From Panorpa germanica (taxonomy: Eukaryota > Arthropoda > Insecta > Mecoptera > Panorpidae), in NCBI GenBank assembly GCA_963678705.1, contig OY783212.1:4774001-4838000 (forward strand): a stretch of 64,000 nt of DNA, read 5' to 3'. Shown piece after piece: positions 11,662 through 24,300 of the stretch; within the stretch, counting starts at the first letter, position 1, and every line of letters begins with the position of its first letter. The translations under genes and the position numbers were made by a program. The notes beneath the pieces were generated by a model, which saw only the letters and a list, made by a program, of their open reading frames with translations, was not told the origin of the DNA and ran no database searches.

Positions 11662-12958
11662 ATGAATAAAATACTAATGCTGGTCGTCGCTAGCATGGCG
11701 TTTGCTGATGCTGCCAAAAATCCTTTTGAACCGCTGGTTAAAGCGTTTAAAAACAACACGTAAGTACTCGCTGATTGCAAAGTTGTTCATGTCTTGAGCC
11801 TGGTTTCAATTCCATCTCTCTTCTTTTCTTCTCTACTTTCTCCATCACTACTCTTCCTTGTGTATTTCTTTTCTTCCAACACCTGCTCTACATGTGCTCT
11901 AATTTTCGTTGTTTTGTAGTTTGATAGTTTAACACAATTAACATTTCTTTCAAGAATTCCTATATCTGAAATCTCTGCTAACATCAATCAGTATCTGGAC
12001 TTCATTTTGGAGAACATGAGGAAGTTAATAAAAAGTAGCAAACTTGTTCCAATCAAAATACCAGATGTCACTCAACGATTTGATGTTGCAAGTTATCTCT
12101 ATGTTTAATTATTTTTACTTATTTGAATTAAAGAACCGATTGTGTTAACTTATTTGTAATTTTCCAATACCTAGAAACTGCTGCTCCTGATAAAGCAGCA
12201 TGGGGAATTACATCTCACGGAAGGAAGAATATTTAACCTGGATAGTATCTTCCGCTATGATAAAGCTCAATTGAGATATGATAAAAAAAGAAACATTCAT
12301 GCAAAATTCCAAATTGGATTTCGTAATCTTATTGTAAGTTGAATCTTTTTAATTTTTATAATTAGCCGCTTCTACTGAAACGATGAATTCAAATATAAAC
12401 AATTATATTTATAACATGAGACTGTTTTCGTTTTTTTTTTAGGTCAATTTCAAGTACTTAGTTAAGAATTCAATCAGTAATTTTAAAGGAAAAATAGTTG
12501 GGCGCGTTGATCAACTAATAATTTCAATTGAAGTGGTCATTGACCCTCAAAAATTTTACATTTATCTTCAGGACTTCACTGCTAAAGATATTGGGTGAGA
12601 ATTGGAATCATATTTATTTTAAATCGCTTTATAAACAGTAACCAGAATCCAGTGCCGTATCACAATTAGTGCGGGTAGAGCAATCAATCACTTTTCTCCC
12701 AATTAAAAGAGTACTGCCCATACTATTGATGTTACGCCACTGAACACACTCAGAAGCCAACTATAAGCAGAACATTGTGCTTTTTTCAGTTCTATTGAAA
12801 TCAAACTGGAAGGAAATTCTCTCACAGATTGGCTGTCCAACGCAATTATAAAAGCATTCACACCCGTCTGCAAAAGCCTTATCAAAGATATTGTGAAGCA
12901 ACTGGAAGTATTTATCAAAGAAAAATTAAATCAAATAAGTAATGCGTCACATTTGTGA
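11662..12958 (+). CDS. Group 7 allergen-like secreted protein, paralogue 3 (236 aa)
   Basis: Exons: 11662-11759, 11955-12087, 12175-12333, 12443-12594, 12790-12958; total 711 nt, frame intact. Residues 1-17 (MNKILMLVVASMAFADA) are the signal peptide. Exon lengths 133, 159 and 152 match paralogue 1 exactly. The ISANINQYLDFILENM, KQHGELHLTEG and LEGNSLTDWLSNAI landmarks place it in the same family. Two oddities stand out. Intron 2 starts with GC (GTT|GCAAGT) instead of GT while keeping the frame. The C-terminus is about 10-14 residues shorter than in the paralogues, and the GPVGQ motif is replaced by SNFKGK. It looks like the fastest-evolving member. It is transcribed toward the minus-strand SLC5 gene A, so the two genes converge. 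Confidence 0.78.
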
Positions 12959-13142
12959 AATTTGTACTTGAAACTTTATTATTTATGTATGTATGTGTAA
13001 GGCGAAACATTTTGAAATTACATTTATTTTGTTATGTGTTTCAGTTATATATAATTTACATCCAAACTCGATAATCCGTTTTTCAGTATGTTTATTACTC
13101 ATAATTAACAAGTTTTGTCAAGTATTTATGTCATAGTAAACA

Positions 13143-13148
13143 AATAAA
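13143..13148 (+). terminator. Candidate polyadenylation signal of paralogue 3
   Basis: AATAAA about 185 bp downstream of the stop. The convergent SLC5 gene has its own reverse-strand AATAAA at 13378-13383. Confidence 0.4.
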
Positions 13149-13377
13149 TGTAATAACTTAGTCGTGTATGCAACAAAGCATGTTGACAACCTTGTTGGTC
13201 GTGTTTGTGAACTGTTCCTGAACCTGCAGAATTTTTGATACTGCAATGCCATCTGTTTTTCTAATCTTGAACTGTTATTATGCTGTTTATAAAAGCAGAA
13301 AACATGAATAACAAAAGCAGTTTCAAAGAACAACAAATGCTTTAAATGAATAGTCAAATATTTATAAACAAAAATAA

Positions 13378-13383
13378 TTTATT
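13378..13383 (-). terminator. Candidate polyadenylation signal of SLC5 gene A
   Basis: TTTATT on the plus strand (AATAAA on minus), about 200 bp past the stop of the minus-strand transporter. Confidence 0.45.
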
Positions 13384-13585
13384 GTTTTATAACGGTATAT
13401 TTAATATTTACAAAAAGTACTTCGTCTAGTATCTTTACAGAGATATTTATAATTGTCTATTAGGATGTAATTCCATATTTAATTATAGGTTACTTACTTC
13501 TATTGTAATTTCAGTACTGGAACCTATTTCAGTTCATTGTTCTAAGTTCTACAGGATTATATTTGAAATTATTCTATTCAAATTT

Positions 13586-16500
13586 TTAATCCTTACGGTT
13601 AAGTATCAGCAATTCTTTTTGAGTGTGATCATCAATAACTTTCAATTCAATATTTCGATGATTCTTCTCATTTTCTTCACCGGAAGAGACACGTGTCATT
13701 AACATATCTTTTGGTAAAAGCCATTGTATACATGGTGAGAACATTTGGCTGCCAATTAAACGGGGATCAGCTGGCCCAGTTAGATAACTAACAATTAAAC
13801 CAGTTACAAAACATATTAACGTGCCAACTAAGGCATAGTAATTGAAAGATAGTCTGTACAAAAAAAATGGTTCTTCTTTGGGTAAACTGAAAAATAAATG
13901 AAAAGTGAATCAGATTTTTTGGAAAGTATCCACCTAAATTAATAGTTTGTGTATTGAATAGTTACATGGCGGTTGCAGTCATCAATGTCGTGTAGTTTAA
14001 CCCAATGCAGCCTTCAATGGACGTGGGCAATGGTGGGTAAGAGATTCCACCGTTGAGCAACGCTATCTGAGCACCAATGGCAATCCAAATCATAACGGAG
14101 ATACTCACAAGACCTCCAACAAATGCACCAATCTTATTGGCGGTTGGAATCAGCATTCCAAGAATGTAAATTCCTAAAGTAGTACCCATTGTTAAACCCA
14201 GTACCGTATTTGCAACCTGAAATTCAAATTTAATGGGTTACATTTTTTGGTGATGTGCAACGTTTTCAAGAGGAACTATTTCTAGGTACTTAATGTGGAC
14301 GAGTAACATATTGGGATTAGGAATAAATTTTGGACAAAGCAGCACATATGAGCAGAAATTAATGAAAATGTAACTTACTTATCTAATGCTTATCAGTAGT
14401 TTCATTTACCTGGATCATGTGTCCAAACTGTTCAACGAGGAAACCAAATAATATGGAGTATAAGCCAGATACTATCACAGTTGCTTTCATGAATGTTTTC
14501 GCTCTGCTATCAGTGTGCTTGAACCAATTCCAATCCCTAATAAAATCTTGATAAACAATTCCAGATGCAGCATTCAACGAAGCGGACATCGTACTAACAC
14601 AGAGACAAGGTAATATCATTTCTTCTAAATGTTTTACACCTTTTCTAAATAAACTAACCTTAAAGATGCACTAAAAATTCCAGCTACAAATATCCCAGGT
14701 ATCCCTGGGATGTGGGAGACAGTATTTTGCACAAAATAAGACACCAATTTATCCGCTTTGTTCACAATCTGAAATGGTGTGATACATCAGAAATTGTTTA
14801 TAAATGTTGATTTGTTGTAATTTATTTACCCCTAGTTTGATGGGGTCGCAGTCGTGGTAAGTTGCAAACATTGCCAAGCCTATACATGTAGCAATGGTGA
14901 CAATCAAGATGAACCCCACGATAAAAATAAATAGAGCACTGTAAAAGAAAATCAAATTTAAAAAGTTGCATAAAGATATTGATACTATGAAGATAATGAA
15001 AGCGACAACTAATTTACAGTGAAGGGTACTGACAAGGTACATTTCTTTTAATACTCACACTTTAGCGTGCTTGTAAGTAGGCAGCGTCGCAAATCTCTGA
15101 ACACAACTCTGGTTTAGGGAGACATAAGCGGTCCACATAATTGCAAAACCTATCAGCTGGTTCCAAAATGTTATACGTGCTGTAACACTGGGATCCATGC
15201 TGAAATTTAATTATTATTTAGTGCAAAATATATCTCATGTACTAAACATTTTATATTAGTGATAACTAACTTGAAAAATTCTAGTCTTCCAGCGTCGCTA
15301 GCTCGCTGAAGGACTGTGCTCACTCCTCCAACATTGCTCACTGATATTACGAGCACCACAAGGCATGCTCCGAGCATTATTACTGCCTGGATGACGTCTG
15401 TCCAAATTACTGCTTTAATTCCGCCCTAAAATTGTGTAATTATGAGTAATATTTAATCTAAAAAGGCTTGCCTTATTTTATATTTATAGGTCTTTTAACA
15501 AGATCTGTTATTTTAAAATTCGCACCATTTTTTAAGTATTAATATATAACCGTCTTTGCGGTGACATTTGGCAGATATTGTGTTTTATTACTAACTCAGA
15601 GATTGTTCTTTATATTACTATAAACATATCATTACTTTTCACAAAAATATTGCGTCTTTTTGTTGACTTAAAATGAGCATTTAATCCTTAAAAAGAACTT
15701 CCTAAAATTTTATAATCATTAGGAAGGTGTTCTTAAGAAATTATATGAGTATGCTAATACACAAGAGAATCACAAAACGTCGTATATTAAGTAAAAAAGT
15801 GTACGCAGCTGGTACCTTTTGTTATATTAATAAAACGTTCCGATAAATACGTATGTTTAAGGTGAACACATTATTTTTATTTTTAATACATTTTTAACTT
15901 GAATATTTTCGTCCATTTCTAATTGGGCGGGATTAAAATAATGAGATCGTTATAGTATAGTATAGTATAGTATCGTATAGTATGGCTTGGTACATTCACC
16001 TTAAAATATTTAACTAAATCTACACTATTATTGTACTTCAAGAAAATAACTTACCAACATTGTATATGTCACACATACTATGATAACTAGACAGTTGATT
16101 ACATGGATGTTAATACCGGTAACTGAAAGAAGAAAGTAGATATTCAAGTTATTTACAAACGGCTTACGCTAAGTTTATTTAAGCGCCTGACAAACGCAAC
16201 CATTATAACACCTGATATAATATTTATGAATGAAATCAACAAAGAAAAAATTAAATTGAAAGTTAAATTATCATAAACAAATATAGTTTATATTTTTTAA
16301 TAACAAATATTAAAAAACGTTATTTAATAAAATCATTTGCATAATTTTTGAATATTAAATACAATATGTCGAAATAGATTTTGTTGATGACCTTAGATTA
16401 GTTTCTTTTGTGCGTTTGTCATACAGGAACGACAGATAACAATTTTTTAAATTTAAATTATGATTGAAATGTTATTAAACTTACCTTGAGAAAATGAAAG

Positions 16501-19216
16501 GGCTGGAATAAAAATAATAACTGGAATGAACAGATACGTGTGAAGCAAGAACAGTAGCGCCACCATCTTCCTGACGTTTTTATCGAAACGCATTTCCAAA
16601 TACTGTAACATTATATTTGGAATATTTTAATGGATACTTAAATAAGATTTGCACTCTAATTATTAAGTACGTACCTCATAAGAGTTATATAAGCCTAGTT
16701 TGAAGAAAACTGGTACAAACACATAAATTGCCAGAAGTACAGCGATGGTAACCCCAGGAATCATCAAGTAGGACTGCGTTCCGTACGAGTAGATTTCCGC
16801 TGGAGTTCCAATCAGTGTAATTCCTGATATTTGACTGAAAATGTATGGATTTGTAACGGTGATTACATTACACGCCCACTATTTTATAATTAACTACTAA
16901 CATACCTAGCAATTAATGAAATTGCTACTGGAATTGTCTGCATTTTACGATTTCCAATTAAGTACTCATCGGTACCTTTGGATTTATTTCCCCAGAAACC
17001 AAAATAAATTCCTATGCTCAGGGAAATGGCCAGCATTAATGTAAACATACCGTAATCCACGGCGCCGAACCCTGTAGAAGGAGTCGCTGACATTGTCAAA
17101 TTCTGCAAGAGTTAAAATGAATTTTTGTAATATGAGTTATGTGCAATTCACGTTATATTTGGTTCAGAAGTTCACAATGATAAATTAGATTTTATTTTCA
17201 GTGATTCTATGCTTTGTAAATTTCTGTGTTTTAACGTTTTTTTTGGAAATTATTTTAATAAATGTAGTAAATAATGGGGTTCTCAATATGTAAACAATGC
17301 CCACTACAGTAAAGCATATTATTTTTCAATGCTCCAAATTCTCATTGAACAAAACTGTAATATGCCTGAAGATTGTAAGCAGATATTTGAAATCAGAGGA
17401 CGTCTAAGAAACCTTATTGGTTTTATTAATTAATCTTCCCAATTTAAATACACATACTCGTATTTATAGACTACAAATTATGTATTACAAATGTTTATAA
17501 ATGTATATATTGTTTTAGGTGCAAACAAAAATTGATGCACTCAGATAAATATTAAAAAATATAAAATGTAGCAAATGATGAAAATATTGCAAGTAACAGA
17601 ATTCAAATGATGCTAAATTACCTTGTGTACTCTACTTGTTGTAAACACGACCTCTAATGATTACTGATTATAATTTTAATGATTACAGGTATATACATAC
17701 CTAAGAAAGTTCTACTTTTGTAAACCTTGGGTTTTCCAGAAGTTTTAAATTAAAAATATTACAGTTACTTCAGATAGTTTTAAATATCTTTGAATGTTTG
17801 TGTACTGGGCAACTAACACATCACTCAATAAGTAAATCGCGCCACTATTGACAAATTCATATCATTTTTAGATAGTACCAACTTTCAAAACATATGTGTC
17901 AAAATTTCATGATATTTCGTCCATTAGTTCACGACTTAAAGTGGTTTTAGTGATGTTACATTTTTAATTTTCAAAACAATGGAAAACTCTAAATTTCGTG
18001 TGTTGATAAAGAATTGCTTTTTATTTAAAAAAATGCCGTGTAAGTTTGACAAGTGTTATTTGGATTCGGTATTTTTTCCCAAAACCAAACAATTTTCTGA
18101 ATTTTCTAAACCTACTGCGTGTTTTACTGCGACCGCGATTGTCTTTCGAAAATTCGCTCATTCATTACAGACAAGCGGCTGTAACCATCGAAACGACTTA
18201 GCTTCAGCCTATTACATTAGCACAGCTATTAGATTTCAAGCAATTAAACGTACACATACAAAAAAGAAAGTTTTACGCTTTCCCTTAGTTTATCCAGAGT
18301 AGCGCAACTATTTGTTACTAGTTTTAAAAGATTTGTATAAGTTTCTTTTTTCTGAATGTCACTTCTTTTAGTAAAAATGTATTGGAGCACTGCACTATTA
18401 TTCCGTCAACAAATTATGACATCACTTATTTGATTCCCTGAATTGCTCAGCATTTGAATTAAACCTAAAGCTGACTATCCGCATTAAATGTTTCAGCCAA
18501 GCTGGATTCGCCTTTGTGCATTAACAACAGTTGCTAAAGTTTGCTTGTACATAGGTGCTCTTCTTCTTGCTAATAATAATGCTGATAAAAGTGATACAAA
18601 GGTAAAAAGAAAAACAATGGGCACAATTGTATCAATAGTCAATAATTGTAGCAATCAGTTGAAACAGAAAACGGTGATTGACGACAGAGTGGGCGAGACC
18701 ATTCTGGTGGATCTCGAATCAGAGTTATGCATTCTGGTTTTGGTTGTTGTCCAGTTAAATTGATTATATATACATACATAATCACAAGCTTCTTAGGCAG
18801 CGGTGTGGTAGAAGATAGGACTCAACATTGGAAACAGGCCAACGTTAATTAAATAAAATTTAAGAAAAAGATGAGATAAAAATGGCTGTATTAATTGTTA
18901 ATAGAAGACACATTGACTGAGATCATTTATGCTTGACGCCAGACTGAGGCGTATTCAGGTTCGGAAAATATAATTGAATATTTGAGGTTTTGAGAGCCAA
19001 CTTTATACAGTTCAGTTTTATAAAAAATTAGACATGGTTCGCATTATTTTCTTATTTTACAAAAAGCTCAAAAGCGGAGGAACCTGGTAAGTTTAAGTTG
19101 ATGACTAAACATTAAAAATTATTTGATATAATTCTATTTACTCTGTAAAGTAAAATAACATAAAACTCTAAAAACACACGATTACTACATATAAATAATA
19201 AAACACTTACCTGCAT
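13586..19216 (-). CDS. SLC5-family sodium:solute symporter A (599 aa)
   Basis: Coding exons in order: 19211-19216, 16906-17102, 16675-16834, 16485-16602, 16055-16122, 15271-15425, 15059-15199, 14830-14938, 14659-14768, 14410-14593, 13966-14216, 13586-13886. Total is 1800 nt. This is a multi-pass membrane protein of the usual SLC5 length. Landmarks are VDYGMFTLMLAISLSIGIYF (first helix), SLIASQISGITLIGTP, YLEMRFDKNVRKM, AVIWTDVIQAVIM, NQSCVQRFATLP, a SADHT-like 'SASLNAASGIVYQDF' and PLPTSIEGC. These place it near the SLC5A5/6/8/12 branch, which carries monocarboxylates, vitamins and iodide with sodium. The exact substrate is not readable. The first coding exon is only ATG CAG before a perfect CAG|GTAAGT donor, inferred from the acceptor before AATTTGACA. 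If that exon is wrong, translation would start at the internal ATG near 17091. Intron 1 carries mariner and SINE remnants. Confidence 0.85.
15949..15985. repeat. TATAG microsatellite
   Basis: About seven imperfect units of TATAG/TATAGTA inside an intron of SLC5 gene A. Confidence 0.8.
17830..18300 (+). pseudogene. Mariner-type transposase relic in SLC5-A intron 1
   Basis: From 17979 the frame reads MENSKFRVLIKNCFLFKK, then DKCYLDS. This closely resembles the start of many insect mariner transposases (MENSEFRVLIKH.FL-KK..., DK.YGDS). The upstream ACCAACTTTCAAAACATATG and ATGTGTCAAAATTTCATG blocks also resemble mariner 5' leaders. After about 35 residues the similarity ends, and the rest of the 107-codon open frame does not look like transposase. 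The catalytic DD34D region is absent, so this is a dead 5' fragment. Its ends are not defined. Confidence 0.6.
18676..18850 (+). mobile_element. tRNA-derived SINE copy, partial
   Basis: It starts with GACGACAGAGTGGGCGAGA (A-box-like side). Most of the B-box part is lost. It continues with TTCTGGTTTTGGTTGTTGTCC, AAATTGATTATATATAC and the AGGCAGC..GTGGTAGAAGATAGGACTCA tail seen in the copy at 44547. It points to the plus strand, within SLC5-A intron 1. Confidence 0.65.
18885..19040 (-). repeat. Dispersed AT-rich repeat, copy 3 (family R1)
   Basis: This is a degenerate reverse-orientation copy. TTAATTGTTAATA at the left and AATTGAATATTTGAGGTTTTG..GCCAACTTTATA at the right match the reverse complement of 7258-7390. 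An unrelated segment lies between them. Confidence 0.45.
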
Positions 19217-19290
19217 GATGCGGTGCGTGCATTCACCACTAATTTAAACTAATAATGAGACCTTATTTCCAACCGCTGAAACTGCACTGA
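19211..19290 (-). promoter_or_regulatory. First exon and likely initiator region of SLC5 gene A
   Basis: On the minus strand, a CATCAGTCAGTGCAG stretch near 19285 carries TCAGT, the arthropod initiator pentamer, twice. About 70 bp later comes ATGCAG|GTAAGT at 19216-19206. The exon assignment rests on the frame-correct join to the exon at 17102. Confidence 0.5.
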
Positions 19291-19299
19291 CTGATGAAA

Positions 19300-21290
19300 G
19301 ACAATTCATTATTTTTATTATTTATTATTTGTATTTTACGTTAACGAAACAGGTTATTCAAGATACGGTAAAGGTTGTTTATCTCCTTGAATACAACTTA
19401 ATATTTTTATAAAAAAATGTTATTAAATCTAGAGCTTGACATTGATTTACTTGCACTAATTGATTAATATTATAAGTAATTGTATTTATTAATTTAACAT
19501 ACGTGCCGTTAGGCATTACACTCTTCCGCCTTAAATTCATTTCATTACATAAACCGTTTTACGTTCTTATAACTACGTATCAAGCTTTATCCAACCAATT
19601 TATTCGCTGTGAGATCTCTATCAGGTCTATTTCACTTTCCAACTTCTTTCTATACCTTCTCTTAACGTGCTCTAATTTTTCTACTTCCTTGTCACACATC
19701 CCACATACTTTCTCTTACTCTGCATCCCAGTCTAAACCTTGGGATCATTTTCTTTTCTTTATCTTCAGGTTTTCTTAGCTATTTCGGCATCATTTTGACC
19801 ATAACTGCCTGTATCTGCTATTGTGCTTTGCTTCATCCATCCTCTTCATCCTATTCTGTTGTTGGACTCTTTATCTTTTACCTTTATCAGGTTCAGCACC
19901 TCTCCTCTCTCTTCCTCTCTTAGTCTTACTATCTCCGTTAATAATTTTTATATATAAAGATCGGATTTTTTGTCATAAAACCATTATAACACCCAGGTAC
20001 TATTTTCACTTTGTTATATATACTGTGTGTTTCTCACAGTATAGATGCTGGGCACGGTCCATTGGACTATTTAGATTTGCAGTAGACGAATTGCGTCATT
20101 ATAATTTTGAATATTTGTCATCACATGCGCATTTCAAAACAAGTTATTTAATTTACGATAATAAAATTTTTGTTTTTTTATGGGTTTATCTGTTTTGTCA
20201 TTAATTGTTGTTTGATGAAGAATTCCAGAGTAAAAGTTCTTTTTGCAGTTTGACAAATAAAGTCATATCCATAGATGTTTTTGTTAAAAAAGGGGGCTAT
20301 TATTGTCTGCTATTCGTCTGGCATTCCTTACTGTTATTAATACTTAGCATCGAAATGATATTTATAGTATGAACTAAACAATTAACGAGCCCCTAGCTGT
20401 TAAAATGAAATTTCGCATGAGATGTTTCGATAGTAAAGTTTCGCTAGGTAGTAAAATAGCCTTACGTGTGCTTAAGATATATTTAACATAACAATAGTTA
20501 TTTGTTACGTAAACGATTTTACCCAATATATACCGTTGAGACTTAGTTTGCCTGTAGCATTTTGAAGGATTAGACAATCTTAAGAATTTATATAAAATAA
20601 TAAGGTAAGGCTCTTTCGGATTAAATATCTCTAGGTTTTCCTTGTTTCGATCACATATTTGCTTTTGTGGGTTATCACACTTTTAGCGCCCATAGAACTT
20701 AATCCGGTTGTGTGTATTGCAAGACTGCATGAACGCATATTTTATAGGTTTATTTAATGCATATATTTGCATATAATATTTTTTATTACCCCACTGAATA
20801 ATTTGTAATCTGAATAAAGTATTTCGTATTAACAATTAACCTTGGAATAAATTTAACACCAGTGGAATTTCCAATATGATTCAATTTCGGTGCATAGTGG
20901 TCACGCCAAAGCTCCTAGTAATAGCAGCTGCATACTTCAAAATATATATTTATATACGAGAATATTTATTCCCAATTGTTTATGCCTTATCGGCTTTACA
21001 ATCTTCATTACAATACACATCACATTTAAAAATGAACTAAACTATTCTTAAATTATCAGTAATACTTTTTTGATACTTCATCATCTTCGTAATCCCATCT
21101 CATTTATCCTCTTATTCCTTTTTCTTTTGCTTCATAGTTCTCTTTTTCAAATCATCTCTTTTTGCAACTCCTTAAAGTACATAAAAATAGGTGAAAGGAT
21201 TCTTTTATGTAACCCACTTCACTAAGAAGCTTCAGAAACTAACAATCTTTCCAGAAAGTCAATAAATCAAACTAAGAGAAATATACTTTA
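19300..21290. other. Intergenic region between SLC5 genes A and B
   Basis: Besides a LINE C-terminus relic (about 19490-19950), nothing is recognised in about 2 kb. A GTTACGTAAACGATTTTACCC block near 20500 echoes one at 6383. Open frames here, some over 90 codons, have no visible family motif. Confidence 0.5.
19490..19950 (-). pseudogene. LINE (non-LTR) ORF2 C-terminal relic
   Basis: On the minus strand a frame reads KVCGMCDKEVEKLEHV followed by KRRYRKKLESEIDLIE. The preceding frame reads RLGCRVREK. This is the cysteine-rich 'CRVC..E.E...EHV' signature found at the C-terminus of many insect non-LTR retrotransposon polyproteins. At least one frame change separates the two parts and the flanks do not extend it. 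It is an old 5'-truncated fragment of unknown clade. Confidence 0.45.
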
Positions 21291-21296
21291 ATCGAC

Positions 21297-21302
21297 TTTA
21301 TT
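21297..21302 (-). terminator. Candidate polyadenylation signal of SLC5 gene B
   Basis: TTTATT on the plus strand, about 30 bp beyond the stop codon of gene B. Confidence 0.5.
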
Positions 21303-21330
21303 TCCGGTAATATTAGACAAGTTGTTTTTT

Positions 21331-24300
21331 TCAATATATACTAATATCTTTTAATTCCATGTTTTGATTCTTCATTTGGTCATCATCTTCTATTTTGTCC
21401 ATCAACATTTCCTTTGGTAACAGCCAATGAATGGAGGGTGAAAACATTTGGCTTCCTAAAGACCGAAGATCCGGACGTCCGGTTATTAGACTTACAATAC
21501 TTCCAACAACAACAGTAATCACCACGCAGAAGACGGCGTAATAGTTAAAGGACAATCTGTACAAGATGAACGTGTCTTCTGTTGCCGGGACTGGACTGAA
21601 ACACAAATGCTTTTATCTTAATGTATTTTTTTTTAAAGAATTTCAATTAAGAATAACTTGCACAGCTTTTGCTGTTTGTTGATAGTGGTCATGTTGAAAG
21701 TAGCGACAGGTGCAGATGTGAATGAAGAGAAACATTTACGAGAAACATATTATGAGGCGTAAATCAAGGAATTTCTAGTCAACGACGAGGTTAGTTGCAT
21801 ATGTGCACTACTGTATAATAAGTATGCGAACAATATATTTGAAACTAAGAATATGATATTGAAGAATGATAAGGTAAGAAGAAGAAGGGATGCGGAAATA
21901 GGAATAGAAAATGAGAATGAAAGAGAAGAACAAAGAAGAGCAACATATAATGGGAATAACTTCATGGTAAGACACCTAAATAATTGAAAGAAAAGGAAAC
22001 AAATTAAATAAAGTCTACTCTATTCAAAGAAGTACTTAAGAAGTAAGGAAGAGAGAGGAAATGGGGCAACAACTATGAGCGAAAGCTCAGTGAGGACCTG
22101 TGGGAATTCATTAACGAAAATACAATGATAACTGTCCTTAAGAAATTTTTTAAACACATCTTAGACATCTTAGTATAGAGATCAAAGCTCTATTTATTCA
22201 CATCGTGTAATACTTACGGTAATGGAATGGAACTAATGTTGGACATAATCAGTGTAGTCAAATTCATGTTGGGGCATCCATCAACAGACGTCGGAAGTGG
22301 CTGATAAACAACCGATTTAGTTAACAACGCAATTTGAGTTCCAGCAGAGATCCACGTCATAATAACAATGCAGGTAATGCCACCTATAAGAGCGCCTAAT
22401 TTATTCGCTATCGGTACCAACATGCCCAGAATGTAAACCCCCACTGAAGTGCCCATTGTCAGGCCAACTACGGTTGTAGTGATCTGCGAATTTAATCAAA
22501 TGATTTTCATCATTGCAAGTTTAATTTTAGAAGTTTGTATTCGAATTTACTTGAATTATGAGTGGAGAATGTTCAATGGCAAAACCAGCTGCAATTGAAT
22601 AAATTCCAGATAACAAAATAACGGTTTTCATGAACAGCTTTATGTTTTCATCTGTAGGTGTAAACCATCTCCATTCCTTCACGAAATCCTGGTAAACGAT
22701 CGCAGCAGATGAGTTCAGTACAGCGGACATGGTGCTAGATTGGGGAAAATTATTATTTAATATTTGTTGCCAAAAATTACGGAGAAGATGATCCCTTTTT
22801 AATACCTTAAGGAGGCACTAGCAATGCCTGCTATGAATAATCCTAACATGCCAGGGATATGCTGCACCGTACTTTGCACAAAGTGGGATATCAATCTATC
22901 GGGCTTTCGAACAACCTGAAGATATTCTTTTATTAGATATGGTTCAGCTAACCTTTATTTTAAATTTATAAGTTATTTAAAGTCCATAATTAAGATTCAT
23001 TATGAATAGCGTCAACTTACTCCTGATTTGATCGGATCACAATTATAAAATGTGGCATACATAACAATTCCTAGACTCGTAGTCAGTGAGAAGAATACCA
23101 CGAAGCCAACAATGAAGATAAACAAAACCCTGAAAATTAAAAAGAAATTATTTATTTTTGTAAAACATCAACAAATGTATTTGTAATCAAGAGATAGTTT
23201 CAAGTGTTACATTTTTGCGTTCCTATAAGTAGGAACTGTTGCATATCGCTGAATGCAGCTTTGATTTAATCCTACATATCCAGCATAAAGTGTTCCTATC
23301 CCAATAATATGATTCCAGAAAGTTGCTCTTTCAGTAAGACTGATATTCATGCTGAAATAGTTGAAATATTCGTAGAATTTTTGAAAAATTCAATAAATAT
23401 GTTTGATGCTTGTAAAAAACGAACTTAAATATATTTAATCTTCCACCATCCCTAGCTCTTTGCACCACTGTGTCAATTCCACCGACGTTTGTAACGGCAA
23501 TGATGAGGACGATAATACAAGATCCAAAGATGATAACTCCTTGAATAACGTCCGTCCAAATCACTGCTTTTATTCCACCCTGAAGTTATTCACAGACTGT
23601 TAATCTTGGGTAATTTTTTTCTATTAATATTAACAATGTGAAAAAAACAATTTAGGGCTACTATAGGGTCATTTCTTTGAAGTTTAGCATTGAAAAAGAA
23701 CGTTTTTCCATTGGGAAAATGTCAAATGATGAAGAAGATGTGATTATATTTATTAGAAGACGACGAATCAGACGTAGAATGTATAGGCTTCATCCATCGA
23801 AAAGAACATTAACCGCAGATTGTTTGTTGCTGCAAAAGAGTTATCTAACTATTGTTTAATATTATGAACAAATTGACTGCCGAGCTTGTCATTTTTAAAA
23901 GAATATTAAGTCGTGCAGTACGCTAGAGCTAAGATATGCTGCAGCTCCGTGGCCTCCTTTGTTTAAATGTGCAGGCTATAAACAAGAAAGCGTACAACAA
24001 GCGGTAAATGATGAAGCCGTGCGTATGAAGTGACGCTACGTGGACAGTAGGCCTTACTTACCAACAATGTATACGTCACGCATATTATTATAATCAGTGC
24101 GTTTGCCACATGGATGTTGATCCCAGTAACTATAAATGAAAGTCCAAATAAATATTAAAAATATTTTTTACGAATTAATAAAAATAAATTTTTTAATACT
24201 ACCTTGCGAAAATGATAATGATGGAACAAATATTATAACTGGAGCAAATAGAAACGAGAACACAAGGAAAAGAAAAGCCATCATCTTTCTAACTCTTTTA

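Noticed and set aside
11800-11900. Possible LINE C-terminal fragment in intron 1 of the third Group 7 allergen-like gene (minus strand, HVEQVLEEKKYTRKSS)
   Set aside because: Only a short charged stretch is seen, with no cysteine motif; too weak to annotate.
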